Shown: positions 47,672-59,410 of the stretch, in pieces
How positions within the stretch are numbered: the stretch's first letter is position 1
How the letters are laid out: every line of letters starts with the position of its first letter
Source: Coniferiporia sulphurascens
Taxonomy: Eukaryota > Basidiomycota > Agaricomycetes > Hymenochaetales > Hymenochaetaceae
Assembly (NCBI GenBank): GCA_002794785.1
Contig: NBBA01000016.1
Span: forward strand, 372,001-436,000
DNA: 64,000 bases
Direction of reading: 5' to 3'
Program-made: the position numbers and the translations under genes
The notes under the pieces: model-generated
Databases searched by the model: none
What the model saw: the letters and a program-made list of their open reading frames with translations, nothing else
Told to the model about the DNA's origin: nothing

Positions 47672-48537
47672 CGGGGTGTTCTCACGGTTTATATTTTATT
47701 GTACTTACGTCGTTCGGGCCTGATGGTTACTCGAACTCTTACAGCTTCCTGCCTGTCCGAGAAAAAACCGTGTGGGCAGGTAACCGCTGTGTATGTTCTA
47801 TCCAATCGCTTGCCATTGCTTTTGAGCACCTACAGACCTGTTGTATAACCAATAACGCACTCGCGATGGTATTTATACAGGTGGATTTGACGCCGTCGGA
47901 GTTCGAAACGAGCCGGCGGGCGCCTCAATAACATCTTCGTTGAACTGATCTTCCCGGGCCTCTCTTCATTCCGTCTGATCGTTTCTTGGGCTTCAATTCC
48001 ATGTAGCACGCGTTATCCGGCTTTATATTTTCAAATTCTTCCGGAAACGATGCAGATACGCAATCCGGCTTAAAATGCGTACAGACCTTTCAATCGAGCC
48101 CAAACACAACATAAAATCTAATGCAACAAAAAATCAGACCGTAAGACCTCTCCTGAAACTTCTGCGATCGAAAAAATGGTGCAATGAAACGCAATGTGGG
48201 AACTCGATGGTCGTATGTCCCTGGGCCTATCCCGTAAGTCTACATCAACATTCACACAACCTCGTGGGATGTCCATCTTGAAATCATGCATTCGTATAGC
48301 GATCTCCCTAATCTAGCTGGAAGCGGTCCTCTTCCATGTCTGTACTGCTATCACTTATCAACAGCTTTTAGACGACGGAACTATCGACCCGTCGTTATAG
48401 CCTGTCCCGTTTCGAGAGTATTTAAAGGAACTATCAGCTTCGTTTGTCTTCTCCCCTTATTTGTGTGTTGCCGCCAGTCTCCTTCGCACGGAGGTAGCTG
48501 AAGACTATCAAGTCTGTCTTCCTACGCGACCACGACT
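47672..48537. other. Intergenic region with a TATA-like site for copy D
   Basis: No supported gene. GTATTTAAAGGA near 48419-48430 lies about 110 bases before the copy D start and could act as its TATA box. Confidence 0.4.
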
Positions 48538-50046
48538 ATGAGCTCTATCATATCCCTTCCATCGCCCCTTCCACCACTGAGTGGCACTGTGTGTGGCCTC
48601 CTCTCGCTCTCCTTGCAACATCTTAACTCTTGACATACTCATATAGCTCGGCCCACTTTTCCTGTCTGGAATGTATGCGTCATTAAGTCGAATCTATTTT
48701 CCGATCAGCTTATCTAATTCCTGTCATCCAGATTTTCCTCAATGTATAACACCACCTATATCTTCCGTACAGGCGTGGAACTAAACCGATTTATCATGTA
48801 GTTTATGGGGTGCTGGGAGCGTCCAACTTTACTTCTACCACGAAGTTCGTCCTCTTCGTTCCTGCGTAAATGAATCTTTGCTAAAGGTGGTTATTATCCT
48901 GCAGAATTACTCGAAGTCAGACAAACTATGGTTGCAGCTGCATCTACTCCTCATGTATGTGCTCGACACCGTGCATCAAATCCTCTTGTTGGTATCCTTG
49001 TACACGTACCTCGTGAAGGACTTCTCGAGCATACTCCTTCTGGAAAGTGTTGGAAAGTGAGAAGCAGTTCTTGGCTTTCTATATTTGTATTGATCGTTCG
49101 ATTCAGGCCAATCAGTATTGCCGTCATTCCTTCCAATCTCGTTTGTGTTCTTGCACAATCACTCTATCTTACGCGCATATGGCATTGTAAGTTCCAATTA
49201 ATGGCTCTGTGTCGGGTGCGACGAGTTGACCTATCCTCTCAAGTGAGCAAGAAACATTATGTCTTAACTACAATCCTCGCTGTTTTGGTTACGGGCCAGT
49301 TTGTGGTGACTTTCGTGTATTTCGCTGAAATCGTGAAGTTACGCGAGACTACGGACCTTATGGATCGAAACACAATGATAACTGTTCGCATACTAAATGC
49401 ATTCATAGCAGCCTCGGATACATCTCTTGCTTCTACAATGGCCTTCCTCCTTCATTCGCAGCGTTCGGGAATTAGACAGACGGACTCGCTCATAAACCGC
49501 CTCATTATGTATTCCTTCGGTACTGGGCTTGTCACCGGTGTACTAGGACTTGTAGCGTTTATCTCTGCGTTTACTCTTCCCAACGCGTTTTTTTATCTGC
49601 TTTTTGATCTCCTCCTCCCGAAACGTACGTTCTTCCCCAATCTAAGAGTTACAACACATGCCGATTGTTTTCCGTTTATAGTCTACGTCAACTCGATCTT
49701 GGCACTGTTTGTCAATTTTGTTTCGTATTTCACCGGTGATAACTGAAGCGCACTATTCATTCCTTAAGCCTTAATGTCCGCCAAAAACTTCGTGGCAACT
49801 GTATCGTTTGCTCCTCGCGTGCTGGGTTTAGCATGAACAGACTCGGAGTAAATCCTTCCTCTATGGGTAAGGTCCCAGCCGGACAAAGCAGAGTAAGTCT
49901 CACTGATTTATGCCATATGCGTGTTGTTTACAATGTCTATCCGATCATTTTGAAAGGTTCCACCTCCTTCCAATGCCGCAGTAATAGATATCCGAGTTGG
50001 CAATGATCAGGCCGGACGCAACGGCACCAGCAGGAATAGGGTTTGA
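48538..50046 (+). CDS. DUF6534 multi-pass membrane protein, copy D
   Basis: Exons that can be placed are 48538-48588, 48647-48672, 48732-48743 (12 bases), 48802-48844 and 48905-49056. Then come a membrane exon from about 49108, the large exon (KKHYVLTTILAVLVTGQFVV ... LLHSQRSGIRQTDSLINRL) and a 25-base exon (YVNSILA). A tail exon NVRQKLRGN follows. The last exon contains VIDIRVGNDQAGRNG and ends in TGA at 50044-50046. Exon lengths 26, 12, 43 and 152 are identical to copy A. It is nearest to copy C but in the opposite orientation, on the other side of CLF1, suggesting an inverted duplication around that gene. Function unknown. Confidence 0.8.
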
Positions 50047-51239
50047 ACATGTCCACACCACACGCACTACGGATACTCAATGTTGTCTCTTTAAAGGATC
50101 CATGGCAGAAGATGGAGTTCAAAATTGGCAGTGCTAGCGACACTTATTCTTATGCTCCAGAGACGGAGACCTACAGCTCAAAAACCACTGGAGAGGTCAA
50201 TAATGAATAAATAGGGCTTAGGACGGGCGGCATCCGGGGAGAAGATGTATCGTTCGAATCCGTTCCCAGCTTCTTTTTCTTTCCGTTTCTTGTTTTCTTG
50301 AGTCGTGAATCATGACTTTTGATAAAAGCCTCACGAGACTTCATAAACGTAACTTACGAACTATTTTGGCCTGTGTTTCGTAGTTTGAAGCTTTCATTCT
50401 GTATCACATTTGTACCAAGCATTCGATTGTACATAAACATATTTGGTATCTATAGAATTCGAATGGCTGTCGGCCCGCAATTGAACTTTGGCCGAAAGCT
50501 AACCCAAATGTAGATCTTTAATATTGTGGGAAACTTTTCATCAGAATAATGTAACACTTGACCCAGAGCATCCAGCATCTTTCAACGGGTTCAGAACTGC
50601 AACAGGAATCTCGCTTTCTTACCGCATCTATGCAAGAGGATGATCCAACCGTTGCAAAATCTTTGCTTATCACTAGAGACTCGCTTTCACGAACCGACGA
50701 ACGACTACAGTAGTATCATTCCGCTGTCCTTGAAATTCCCTAGGAAACCATTTCCATGTACACCGAGTCCAATCCTTGCACTGAATGGCCAAATTACCTA
50801 GGCTACGCTCCGGCTGGTTCTTATTGTTAAATGAGTCTTGACCCTCTCTTCCGTAGAGGTGGCTGATGCCGAATACCTGTGGTCTCCCGTTGCTCCCTGG
50901 GAAGTGTATCCTTTCTACCCAATCGGACCCATCACGGTTGCTACTTGCACTGTGTCCTTTACGAGCCCCCGCAAGCGTAAAATTGCGATCCATTCAAGGA
51001 ACTCAAAGAATTCTGCCGCTTTACTATATTGCCCCAGGCGCTGTGCGATGATGTTTACATACCGACCCATGCGAAAGGAGGCGACGTTAGCCCCATTCCG
51101 TACGTTCGTGCATTATAGGTAGACCTGCGAGCTGCCTAGTACATAATGATGCTGACAAGAAAAGTGGAACGCGAGACTGTTACACAGATATACAATACAC
51201 AAGATGAATCTGTAAAGAGAAAAATACGTCGGTCGATCT
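50047..51239. other. Gene-free spacer before the Argonaute pair
   Basis: A minus-strand frame at 50673-50993 (106 codons) has a non-repetitive composition but no recognised domain or splice support. A tRNA-like GTTCGAATCC near 50252-50261 has no matching cloverleaf. Nothing else was recognised. Confidence 0.35.
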
Positions 51240-54184
51240 TCAAAGGTAGAACATGCTGTTACGCAGCAGTTGACCTCGGACACCATCGCGCCACAGTCCT
51301 TCCGCAGTACGCATGACCTCGTCCTCCGCGGAACTGCTCGCAGTAGTCGCCTCCGCTGCATGAAAGAGCTCGTGGATGTAGCAGCGTCCACGTTCACAAG
51401 CAAGATCCGCATAGTACGCAGGCGATACCAGGCTGACTGCCTTCGTCGCGCGTGCAAACATGTAGCTCACATCATTCGTGAGCTTCTGCAGCTGGTCCGC
51501 GCCAAACTTGATCTCGTCGTGCACGACGTAGTAGTGAGTTGGCCGCGTAGTACCTTGCAGACCACCGTGTGCCTGCAGGAAGAAATCGAAGGCGTATACA
51601 CCAGTTACGCCCTGGTCAACGACAGTGCCCGGACGCGGGTTCCCCAGCTGATCTGCGTTTGACGGGTCTATCGGAAAGAAACGCGTGTGGTGTCGTTTCC
51701 CGCAGACGACGATGGTGAGCTTCGGTCGGTATGGCTTGTCGGGCTTGTCGTATTTCCTAAAGGACTCAATTATGGAAGGCATTTCGTCATCGACGACAGT
51801 GCGATATTGGCCCTAATCATATAAGATGAGACGTTGGGAAGATATGGGATGTACTAAAACTCACTTCGGAGACACCGTCGCGATATACCAATACTCTAGT
51901 GGGAAGGTCATTTTGGGACTCCTTGAACGCTTCCAACCGTTCAATCATCATATCTTCTAGGCTTGTGATCATCTACAGACACGTAAGTATTCGGTGATCG
52001 TCTAACGAAGTCTAGCGTACCTCTTTACGCATTTCCTGAATGCGCAGGCTCGCCGGGAATTGAGCATAATACTCATCAACACTAGCCACTACCGCAGCGA
52101 TGGACGGCGTTCCCCTCAGACTACCAGGCCCCGGATGCGTCACATCCATACCGACCATCATTGTGAGCTCCTGATTCAACCATTGCATCGAATCGAGGTC
52201 TAGGTCATGATTCACACCGCCGAGTTTCATATTGACTTTGAGCGCGACGTTTGCGAAATACTGCGGTTGACCCTTGTCCCTGCGAATTTTCTCTGATTGA
52301 ACGCACACAGTATGAATATCTAGTTGGACATCGCAGAGATGCTTGATGCCTGCGTAGATGTGCTTATCGCCACTGGAGAGGATGACCATCAAGAGATCGA
52401 CTCCGATGTCCAAACTCATGATGCTAGATCGAATCGTTTCGATTGCCCCCTTGCGTGTCGGGTCATTCTGGTTCTTGCTCGGCAACTGCACTTGTATGAA
52501 TTGCGGTTGGCTATGCACGGTCATCCCGCTCGTAATGCACATATTCGAAAAGCCAGAAATAGTATCGCGTAGCTCTGGGTCGTCTGTTCCCTGGAACTCG
52601 GCATCCCCATTACCATCTTTAATAATGAGCACCCCCCATTTGTCGAGCACGGCGCCGCGCGAGAAGCGTACATTACGTAGATTCCAGCTCGCATGCTGGT
52701 CGACCTTTTGCTCCTTCTGGCTGTACATCACCCGAGGTGCGGGGAGGATGCGTCCTGGCACGACGGTCATCTGTCTGCCAATCTTGATTCCGAAACCGGG
52801 AAGGGGCTGTTCAACAGTTGTGAAGCCAAGGCTATGGAGTCCCGGACCGACGATCGTCCGCGCGTTGACGTTCGGCGGCTTACATGCATGCCGAATCATT
52901 TGCTTAGTATGCTCGTCAGTGAGTCTCCCGCGGAAGTGTTGGCCAGGGAGAATCTGGCACACTTCGGGCGGCAGGAGGTTTGACTTCACGCCACCGACAT
53001 CAACAAGAAATAAGTTGGGGTACTGAAGTCTGGTTCCGTACTCTGCGTTTCTTTTAGTAAGGGGAAAATATCGAATGTATGCGATCTTACTCGTTTGGAA
53101 GTACTCCTCGACGCTCACTTGCCGTCCCGCTTCGTCCCACATGAATTTGTGAGAGCGGGATGTGAACTTCGACACCTTCTTCACCGTTTTCCGTTGCCTC
53201 AGATGGATCGTCGCCACCCGGATTCCGCGCACGAACGTATCACCGAATTTCATCATAGCATTTGCCAAGTTACCCTCTGAGTAGAATGCGGTAGTGGCGA
53301 CGTTGACGTTAACCATCAGTTGTTTGTACGCGGGCCGGACAGAGCTGTAAAAACCCCTCCACGTTTCCAGACCACCACCGAGGCTGTATATTTCGTTCGG
53401 AAAGAAAAAGCGGTTGCGCCCAACCGTGACGCCGCTCCGCGCCGGATGTTGTGCGAGCACAATATTTAACGCCGCAAAAATAGGTGCCACATCAATCTCA
53501 CGATAGTTCGTGTCACCGGACAGATGACTCGTTAGCGTACTCAGGTCGATATCTTGGATGAATGTAATCTCGACCGTATAGGTCTTTCCATTTTCCCGTG
53601 GCCCACTTTCATCCTCATCGAAGTATGGAATATTGAAAGTTAGCGGTTGCGGAAGACGCTTAGGAGCGATGAGCTTCGCGCCGAAGTCATGGGCAACTTC
53701 CGTCTTAAAACGTGCATAGTCGGCCTGCTGTTCGAGCAATTCGAAGATACGGTGTTTGACACGCCTCACTGTGACCGCTGGTGTGATCTTAATGTCATAT
53801 TCGCACAGAAGGTCGCGCGGGATTTCGACTGGGAAGAAATTGGAACGCATTTTTATGGGTGTGCCATTCTCCCCCCAGCCGGGGCGAAGTGGAAGATCAT
53901 TATTGCCAACGGTTAGACTGCTAAAAGCGTTGACCAGACTCTCTTGGTCCCCTGTGTCAAGGCGGCCGTCTACCTCCGATGCCTGATCGGGGTCGGAGAA
54001 TACCCTTAAACGACGTTAATATATAGAGACAAAAGGGGTTTGCTCCAGATGCATACCCTCCTGGTTGACGTGCGGGGGCGTCTCCACGAAAGCCTCCGCG
54101 TTCACGATTGCCACCGCCCCGGTGGCCGCCGTCGCGACCTCTGGGGGGTCTGCTGCGTCCACCACTGCCTCCTCTGTTGCTCAT
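51240..54184 (-). CDS. Argonaute protein A
   Basis: The RNA-guided effector of RNA silencing. Five exons give a 914-residue product: 54184-54057, 54004-53091, 53042-52021, 51972-51865 and 51812-51240. The N-terminus is Gly/Arg-rich (RGG-like). The N and linker region (PLRPGWGENGTPIKMRSNFF) precedes a PAZ region with GRQVSVEEYFQT and LVDVGGVKSNLLPPEVCQI. The MID region follows, then the PIWI domain. Slicer residues are present: Asp in MVGMDVTHPGPGS, the Glu finger in RKE just before intron 3, Asp in YRDGVSEGQ, and Asp in PAYYADLACERGR, giving a DEDD set. Compared with the neighbouring copy, eight residues are missing near FGDTFVRG and the RGG tail is shorter. It is therefore probably catalytic. 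It is tandem with the Argonaute at 55258. Confidence 0.94.
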
Positions 54185-54253
54185 TATTTTGATGTAGAGG
54201 ATGGGTTGTTCGGGTTAAGATTGGGAGTTTGCCTTCGGAGATGCGGTAAGTGG

Positions 54254-54280
54254 ACTTTTTATAGTCGTCTTATAGGGGCA
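54254..54280 (-). promoter_or_regulatory. Promoter core of Argonaute A
   Basis: The minus strand reads CCTATAAGACGACTATAAAA about 70-95 bases before the start. The same pair of TATA elements at the same spacing occurs before the second Argonaute gene. Confidence 0.5.
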
Positions 54281-55257
54281 TAAGGCGTGTCCGTAAAATC
54301 CATAAACAGAGGGAGGTCGCCACGGGTACACGATAAGTATTAGTAAGATGGGAAGCTGACCAAGGATCCCGAGAAGCTGTGGTAGCTAATGCTGGCTCCA
54401 GCACTGGCGCTTCATAGACCTGTTACGCGACCGTCAGAGGGGAAAAAGGGGGTGCAAACTGTACAAGTTCATGGGTAGAAGAGGGACAAGGTCCGCACTT
54501 GACCCCATTCCTCACTGCGTCCACTACTTCTACGATGAACGGCATCCCGAATGGAGATAGTGACAGGCAGGAAGCCAGCCAAACGAATACATTCACGTAC
54601 TTCATCCGCAGCTGTACTAGGGTTTAGATGTTTGATGGTATGCTTCTATCGGGCCATTCTGGCGCAGGCCGGAAGTGGTGTGGTACATTTGAAGTTCGAG
54701 AACCACTCGTAATAGCACGGCATGCTGGGGACCCACAGTAAACAGAGACGAGCAGATTTTAATTCGCGTCGATTAAAGATTCGGGTTCAGAGAAAAACTT
54801 TGTGTCCGGCGCCAGGCTGCCGGGACGCGTCGCGATCACGCGATTATCACGTGTCGTGAGATTTAAATTGATTTGTACCGCGATTCACCGCGCGTCGCGT
54901 TCGAGTCTAGAATCTAGATCTTGTATTCGTTTTATAGCGGTATGCATCGATTGGGAAACAAATTGCGCACATATTTACAAACGCCCCATATTTTTGTCAA
55001 TACCATGAGTGAGTTACAGAAACCAGAAAACTACTAAATCCCCGCCGTCGCATAACAGTACATGTCCTCCAAGTTTTGAGATCAAACAGTAACACGGAAA
55101 ATACATGAGCGTACACCTAGACTACACAAGATAACAGAATTTACAATGCTAGGAAAGGCAAGTGGCGACCCGCAGACCGATATACTCACCTGAATGTTTG
55201 GCACCTCGATGTTGATCCCCCGGTCCATCACATGAACCGAGGAAGGGCTGGAAGCAA

Positions 55258-58200
55258 TCACAGGTAGAACATGCTGTTGCGCAGCAGTGGACCTCGGACA
55301 CCATCGCGCCAAAGTCCCTCCGCAGTACGCATGACTTGGTCCTCCGCAGAACTGCTTGCAGTAGTCGCCTCCACCGCTTGCAGGAGCTCATGAATGTAGC
55401 AGCGTCCACGCTCACAAGCAAGATCCGCGTAGTACGCAGGCGAGACCAGGCTGACTGCCTTCGTCGCGCGTGCAAACATGTAGCTCACGTCGTTCGTAAG
55501 CTTCTGCAGCTGGTCCGCGCCGAACTTGATCTCGTCGTGCACGACGTAGTAATGAGTCGGACGTGTAGTGCCTTGCAGACCACCGTGTGCCTGCAGGAAG
55601 AAATCGAAGGCGTATACGCCTGTTACGCCCTGATCGACGACAGTGCCCGGACGCGGGTTTCCCAGCTGATCCGCGTTTGATGGGTCCATCGGATAGAAAC
55701 GCGTGTGGTGTCGTTTCCCGCAGACGACGATGGTGAGCTTCGGTCGGTACGGCTTGCCAGGCTGGTCGTATTTCCTAAATGACTCGATGATGGAAGGCAT
55801 TTCCTCAGCGACAACAGTGCGATATTGACCCTAATAAAATAAGATGAGTTGTTAAGAAGATATGGGATGTCCAAAACTCACCTCCGAGACACCGTCGCGA
55901 TATACTAGCACCCTGCTGGGAAGGGCGTTTCGGGACTTTTCCTTGAAAGCTTCCAGCCGCTCAATCATCATATCCTTCAAGCTGGTTATCATCTGCCAAC
56001 ACATGAGTACACCATGCTCGACTAGCAAGGATGAGACGTACTTCTTTACGGGTCTCTTGAATACGCAGACTCGCAGGGAACTGTGCGTAATGCTCGTCAA
56101 CGCTGGCCACTACCGCAGCGATGGACGGCGTTCCCCTCAGACTGCCGGGGCCCGGGTGCGTCACGTCCATACCGATCATCATCGTCGGTTCCTGCTTGAG
56201 CCATTGCATCGAGTCGGGATCCAGTCCGTGGTTCACGCCGCCGAGCTTCATGTTGAACTTGAGCGCGACGTTTGCAAAGTACTGGAGCTGGCCCTTGTCC
56301 CTGCGGATTTTCTCCGAGTGGACGCACACGGTGTGAACATCCAAATAGACGTCGCAGAGATGCTTGATCCCCGCGTAGATGTGCTTATCGCCACTGGATA
56401 GAAGGACCATTAAAAGGTCAACCTTGGGCTTCAGGCTCGTGATGCTAGATCGGATCGCCCCGATTGCCCCTTTGCGCGTCGGGTCGTCCTGATTCTTATG
56501 CGGCAATTGCGCCTGTATGAAGCGCGGTTGGCCACGCACGGTCATTCCGCTCGTAGTGCACATCTTCGAAAATCCGGCAATGGTGCTGCGTAGCTCCGGG
56601 TCGTCTGGGCCTTGGAACTCGGCACGCCCATTACCATCTTTAATAACGAGTACCGCCCACTTGTCGAGCACCGCACCGCGCGAGAAGCGTACACTACGTA
56701 GATTCCAGCTCGCACGCTGGTCGACCTCTTGCGCCTTCTGGCTGTACATCACCCGAGGTGCGGGGAGGATGCGTCCTGGGACGACGGCCATCTGCCCACC
56801 GATCTTGATTCCGAAACCGGGAAGAGGCTGTTCGTCGGTCTTAAAGCCAAGGCTCTGGAGTCCCGGGCCGACGATCGTCCGCGCGTTCACGTTGGGAGGC
56901 TTACACGCATGCAGGATCATTTGCGCGGTGTGCTCGTCGGTAAGCTTGCCGCGGAAGGGTTGGCCAGGGAGAATCTGGCACACTTCGGGCGGTAGAAGGT
57001 TTGATTTCACACCCCCGACGTCAATGAGGGGTATGTCAGGGTATTGAAGCCTGATTTTGTACTCTGCATTTATATGAGCAATGGAAAATAATAAATGCAT
57101 GCAGACGTACTCATTTGGAAGTACTCCTCGACGCTCACTTGCCGTCCTGCTTCGTCCCATGCGAATTTGTGAGACCGGGATGTGAACTTCGACACCTTCT
57201 TCACCGTTTTCCGGTGCTTCAGGTGGGTCGTCATCACTCGGATCCCGCGCACGAACTGATCGACCCGTGCGCCAAAGGATGCATTCCTGAACTCCATCAT
57301 AGCGTTTGCCAAGTTCCCCTCTGAATAGAATGCGGTGGTGGCGACATTGACGTTTACCATGAGTTGTTTGTAGGCAGGCCGTACGGAGCTGTAGAATCCC
57401 CTCCACGCTTCGAGACCGCCGCCAAGATTGAATGTCTCGTTCGGAAAGAAAAAGCGGTTGCGCCCAACCATTACACCACTGCGGGTCGGGTGCTGCGCGA
57501 GTACGATATTCAGTGCAGCAAGGATCGGAGCTACATCAATCTCGCGATAATTCGGGTCACCAGACAAGTGGCTCGTAAGCGTACTCAGATCGATATCTTG
57601 GATGAAAATGATCTCGACCGCGTACGTCTTCCCGTTTTCTCGTGGCTTACTCTCGTCCTCGTCGAAGTATGCGACATTGAAAGTAAGTGGTTGGGGGAGA
57701 CGTTTAGAAGCAATGAGCTTCGCGCCGAAGTCATGGGCGACTCCTGTTTTGAAACGCGCATAATCGGCCTGCTGTTCGAGCAATTCGAAAATGCGGCGTT
57801 TGACACGTCGCACCGTGACCGGCGGTGTTATTTTAACGTCATATTCGCACAGAGGGCCGCGCGGGATTTTGACTGGGAAAAAATTGGAACGCATTTTAAT
57901 GGGCGTGCCAACCTTTCCCCAGCCCGGGCGAAGGGGAAGGTCAGTATTTCCAACGGTCAGACCGCGGAAGGCATTGACTAGGCCTTCTTGACCTCGGACT
58001 TCAAGGCGGCCATCTATCTCCGATGCCTGGTTGGGATCGGTGAATATCCTTGAGACTACGTTAGCATGCAGACACGAAAAATGCATGCTCCAGGTACATA
58101 CCCTCCGGGCTCGCGTCCGGGAGCGCCTCCACGAAAGCCCCCGCGTCCACGATCGCCTCCGCCACGGAAGCCACCGCGGTCGCCGCCACCGGGGCCTCCT

Positions 58201-58298
58201 CGACCGCGGTAGCCGCCTCTGTCTCCGCCGCCGCCGCGACCTCTGTCGAATCCGCCGCGTCCACCACGGCCTCCTCCTCTGTCTCCTCTGTAACTCAT
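55258..58298 (-). CDS. Argonaute protein B
   Basis: Tandem paralogue of Argonaute A in the same orientation. Five exons give 946 residues: 58298-58102, 58048-57111, 57063-56042, 55992-55882 and 55830-55258. Exons 3 and 5 have exactly the same lengths as in copy A (1022 and 573 bases). The N-terminus has a long run of RGG repeats (GGRGGRGGFDRGRGGG). Such stretches often bind RNA or are methylated on Arg; that is family knowledge, not shown here. PAZ, MID and PIWI regions follow, with the slicer set Asp (IGMDVTHPGPGS), Glu (TRKE), Asp (YRDGVSEGQ) and Asp (YYADLACERG). No frame break was seen. The PIWI end is nearly identical to copy A, while PAZ and MID differ more. Confidence 0.95.
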
Positions 58299-58373
58299 AT
58301 GTTCGGTGTAGAGGATGGGTTGTTCTGCTTTAGAATGGGAGTTGGACTTTGAAGGAGACGCAGACTGTGAACT

Positions 58374-58401
58374 CTTTATAGTCGTGTTATAGGTGCATGA
58401 G
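58374..58401 (-). promoter_or_regulatory. Promoter core of Argonaute B
   Basis: The minus strand reads CCTATAACACGACTATAAAG about 75-100 bases before the start, matching the site upstream of Argonaute A at the same relative place. Confidence 0.5.
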
Positions 58402-58782
58402 GCGCGGCCACGGAATCAGAATTCATCATTCATATCGCGATTGTCCATATACGTACACGCGCTTGTGCCGGCGCTCCGGCCCCGCTCGGCCGAATTGTAG
58501 CCCTAGGCCTGCGTACAAACCCGAGGAAACCTGCTTCAAGCCTAGATATCATCCGAGTAAGGTTACTTGCTTCGGCTCTTCCGGCACGGAGCAAGACCTA
58601 AAAGGAAGGAGCGAGGTCACCACGAGTACACGATACGAGTAATGAATGGGAGGCTCACCAAGGATCCCGTGAGCCTGTAACTATTAATGCAAACTCCCGC
58701 GCCGGCGCTTCATCGGGCTGTGCGGGGAGACGCAGCAGCTATGTGATCGCCAAAGGGGAAAAAGGGTGCAAACTGTACAAGC

Positions 58783-59148
58783 TCATGGGAGGAAGAGGGA
58801 TGAGATCCGCACCCGACCTCGGTCCTCACCGCGTCCAATACATCCATGGTAAACGAAGCCCCGATTGGAGATAGCGGAAGGCAGGAGGCCAGCTAGGCGA
58901 ATACATTTCCGTACTTCGTCCGCTGGTGTACTAGGGTTTAGATGTTTGATGGGGCGCTTCTGTCCCATTCTGGCACAGCCCGGCAATGGTGCGGTACACT
59001 TGGAATTTGAGCTCCAATCACGGCATGTAGGGCCTTTAAAGCAGCAGAAACAAGCGAACGCCAGCCTGGAGTTTGCATCGACTCTGAGGAAAAGTACTAT
59101 CCCGTGCCACTGGCAGCCTCGGGTCCGCTGCGGACGCGTCGCGGTCAC
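58783..59148 (-). CDS. Small hypothetical protein upstream of Argonaute B
   Basis: The open frame ends at 58783. The part from about 59035 leftward (CRDWSSNSKCTAPLPGCARM, then KHLNPSTPADEVRKCIRLAG) has a matching stretch of the same length upstream of Argonaute A, reading KHLNPSTAADEVRECIRLAG and ending at an equivalent stop. A TTTAAAG acceptor just before GPTCRDW suggests that an upstream exon exists. The Cys spacing hints at a small metal-binding fold, but I do not recognise it. In the copy A flank a TAG interrupts the frame after ARMAR near 54640, so that copy is broken. Confidence 0.3.
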   Translation of the reverse strand: MTATRPQRTRGCQWHGIVLFLRVDANSRLAFACFCCFKGPTCRDWSSNSKCTAPLPGCARMGQKRPIKHLNPSTPADEVRKCIRLAGLLPSAISNRGFVYHGCIGRGEDRGRVRISSLFLP

Positions 59149-59410
59149 GCGTTTATCACGTGCCCCGGGGCGGCCTCATGGAATCCGGATGATGATGAGA
59201 TTGCGGCGTAGTTCTGGGATGGCGCTACTACCCGAGGCTGGAATTTGACGTTATGCACGCCTGCATAAACGTGTTGTGCACGGCCCTCCAACGTTAACGA
59301 TTGCAACAAATATCGGTGTGCTCTCTTCAAACCTTCACGTTCTTGACTCGTCAACCTCGAAGAACACTCAAATCTAGGCCCATACTTACTGGATTGAATC
59401 TCACAACGGA

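Larger units (their letters stand above)
51244..59162. repeat. Tandem duplication carrying the two Argonaute genes
   Basis: Unit 1 is about 51244-54853 and unit 2 about 55262-59162. Similarity runs through the whole gene and on into about 650-850 bases of upstream DNA, ending near GACGCGTCGCG at 54824 and 59133. About 400 bases between the units (54854-55261) are unique. Confidence 0.75.

Noticed and set aside
50210..50290. Possible tRNA gene (GTTCGAATCC followed by T-rich sequence)
   Set aside because: The B-box-like word is present, but no acceptor stem, D-arm or anticodon arm can be folded upstream.
50673..50993. Hypothetical protein of 106 residues on the minus strand
   Set aside because: No domain, paralogue, promoter or splice evidence; the length is within chance expectation for this region.
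58056..58298. Separate small Gly/Arg-rich protein
   Set aside because: It is exon 1 of Argonaute B; the donor at 58102 joins it in frame to the exon starting at 58048.
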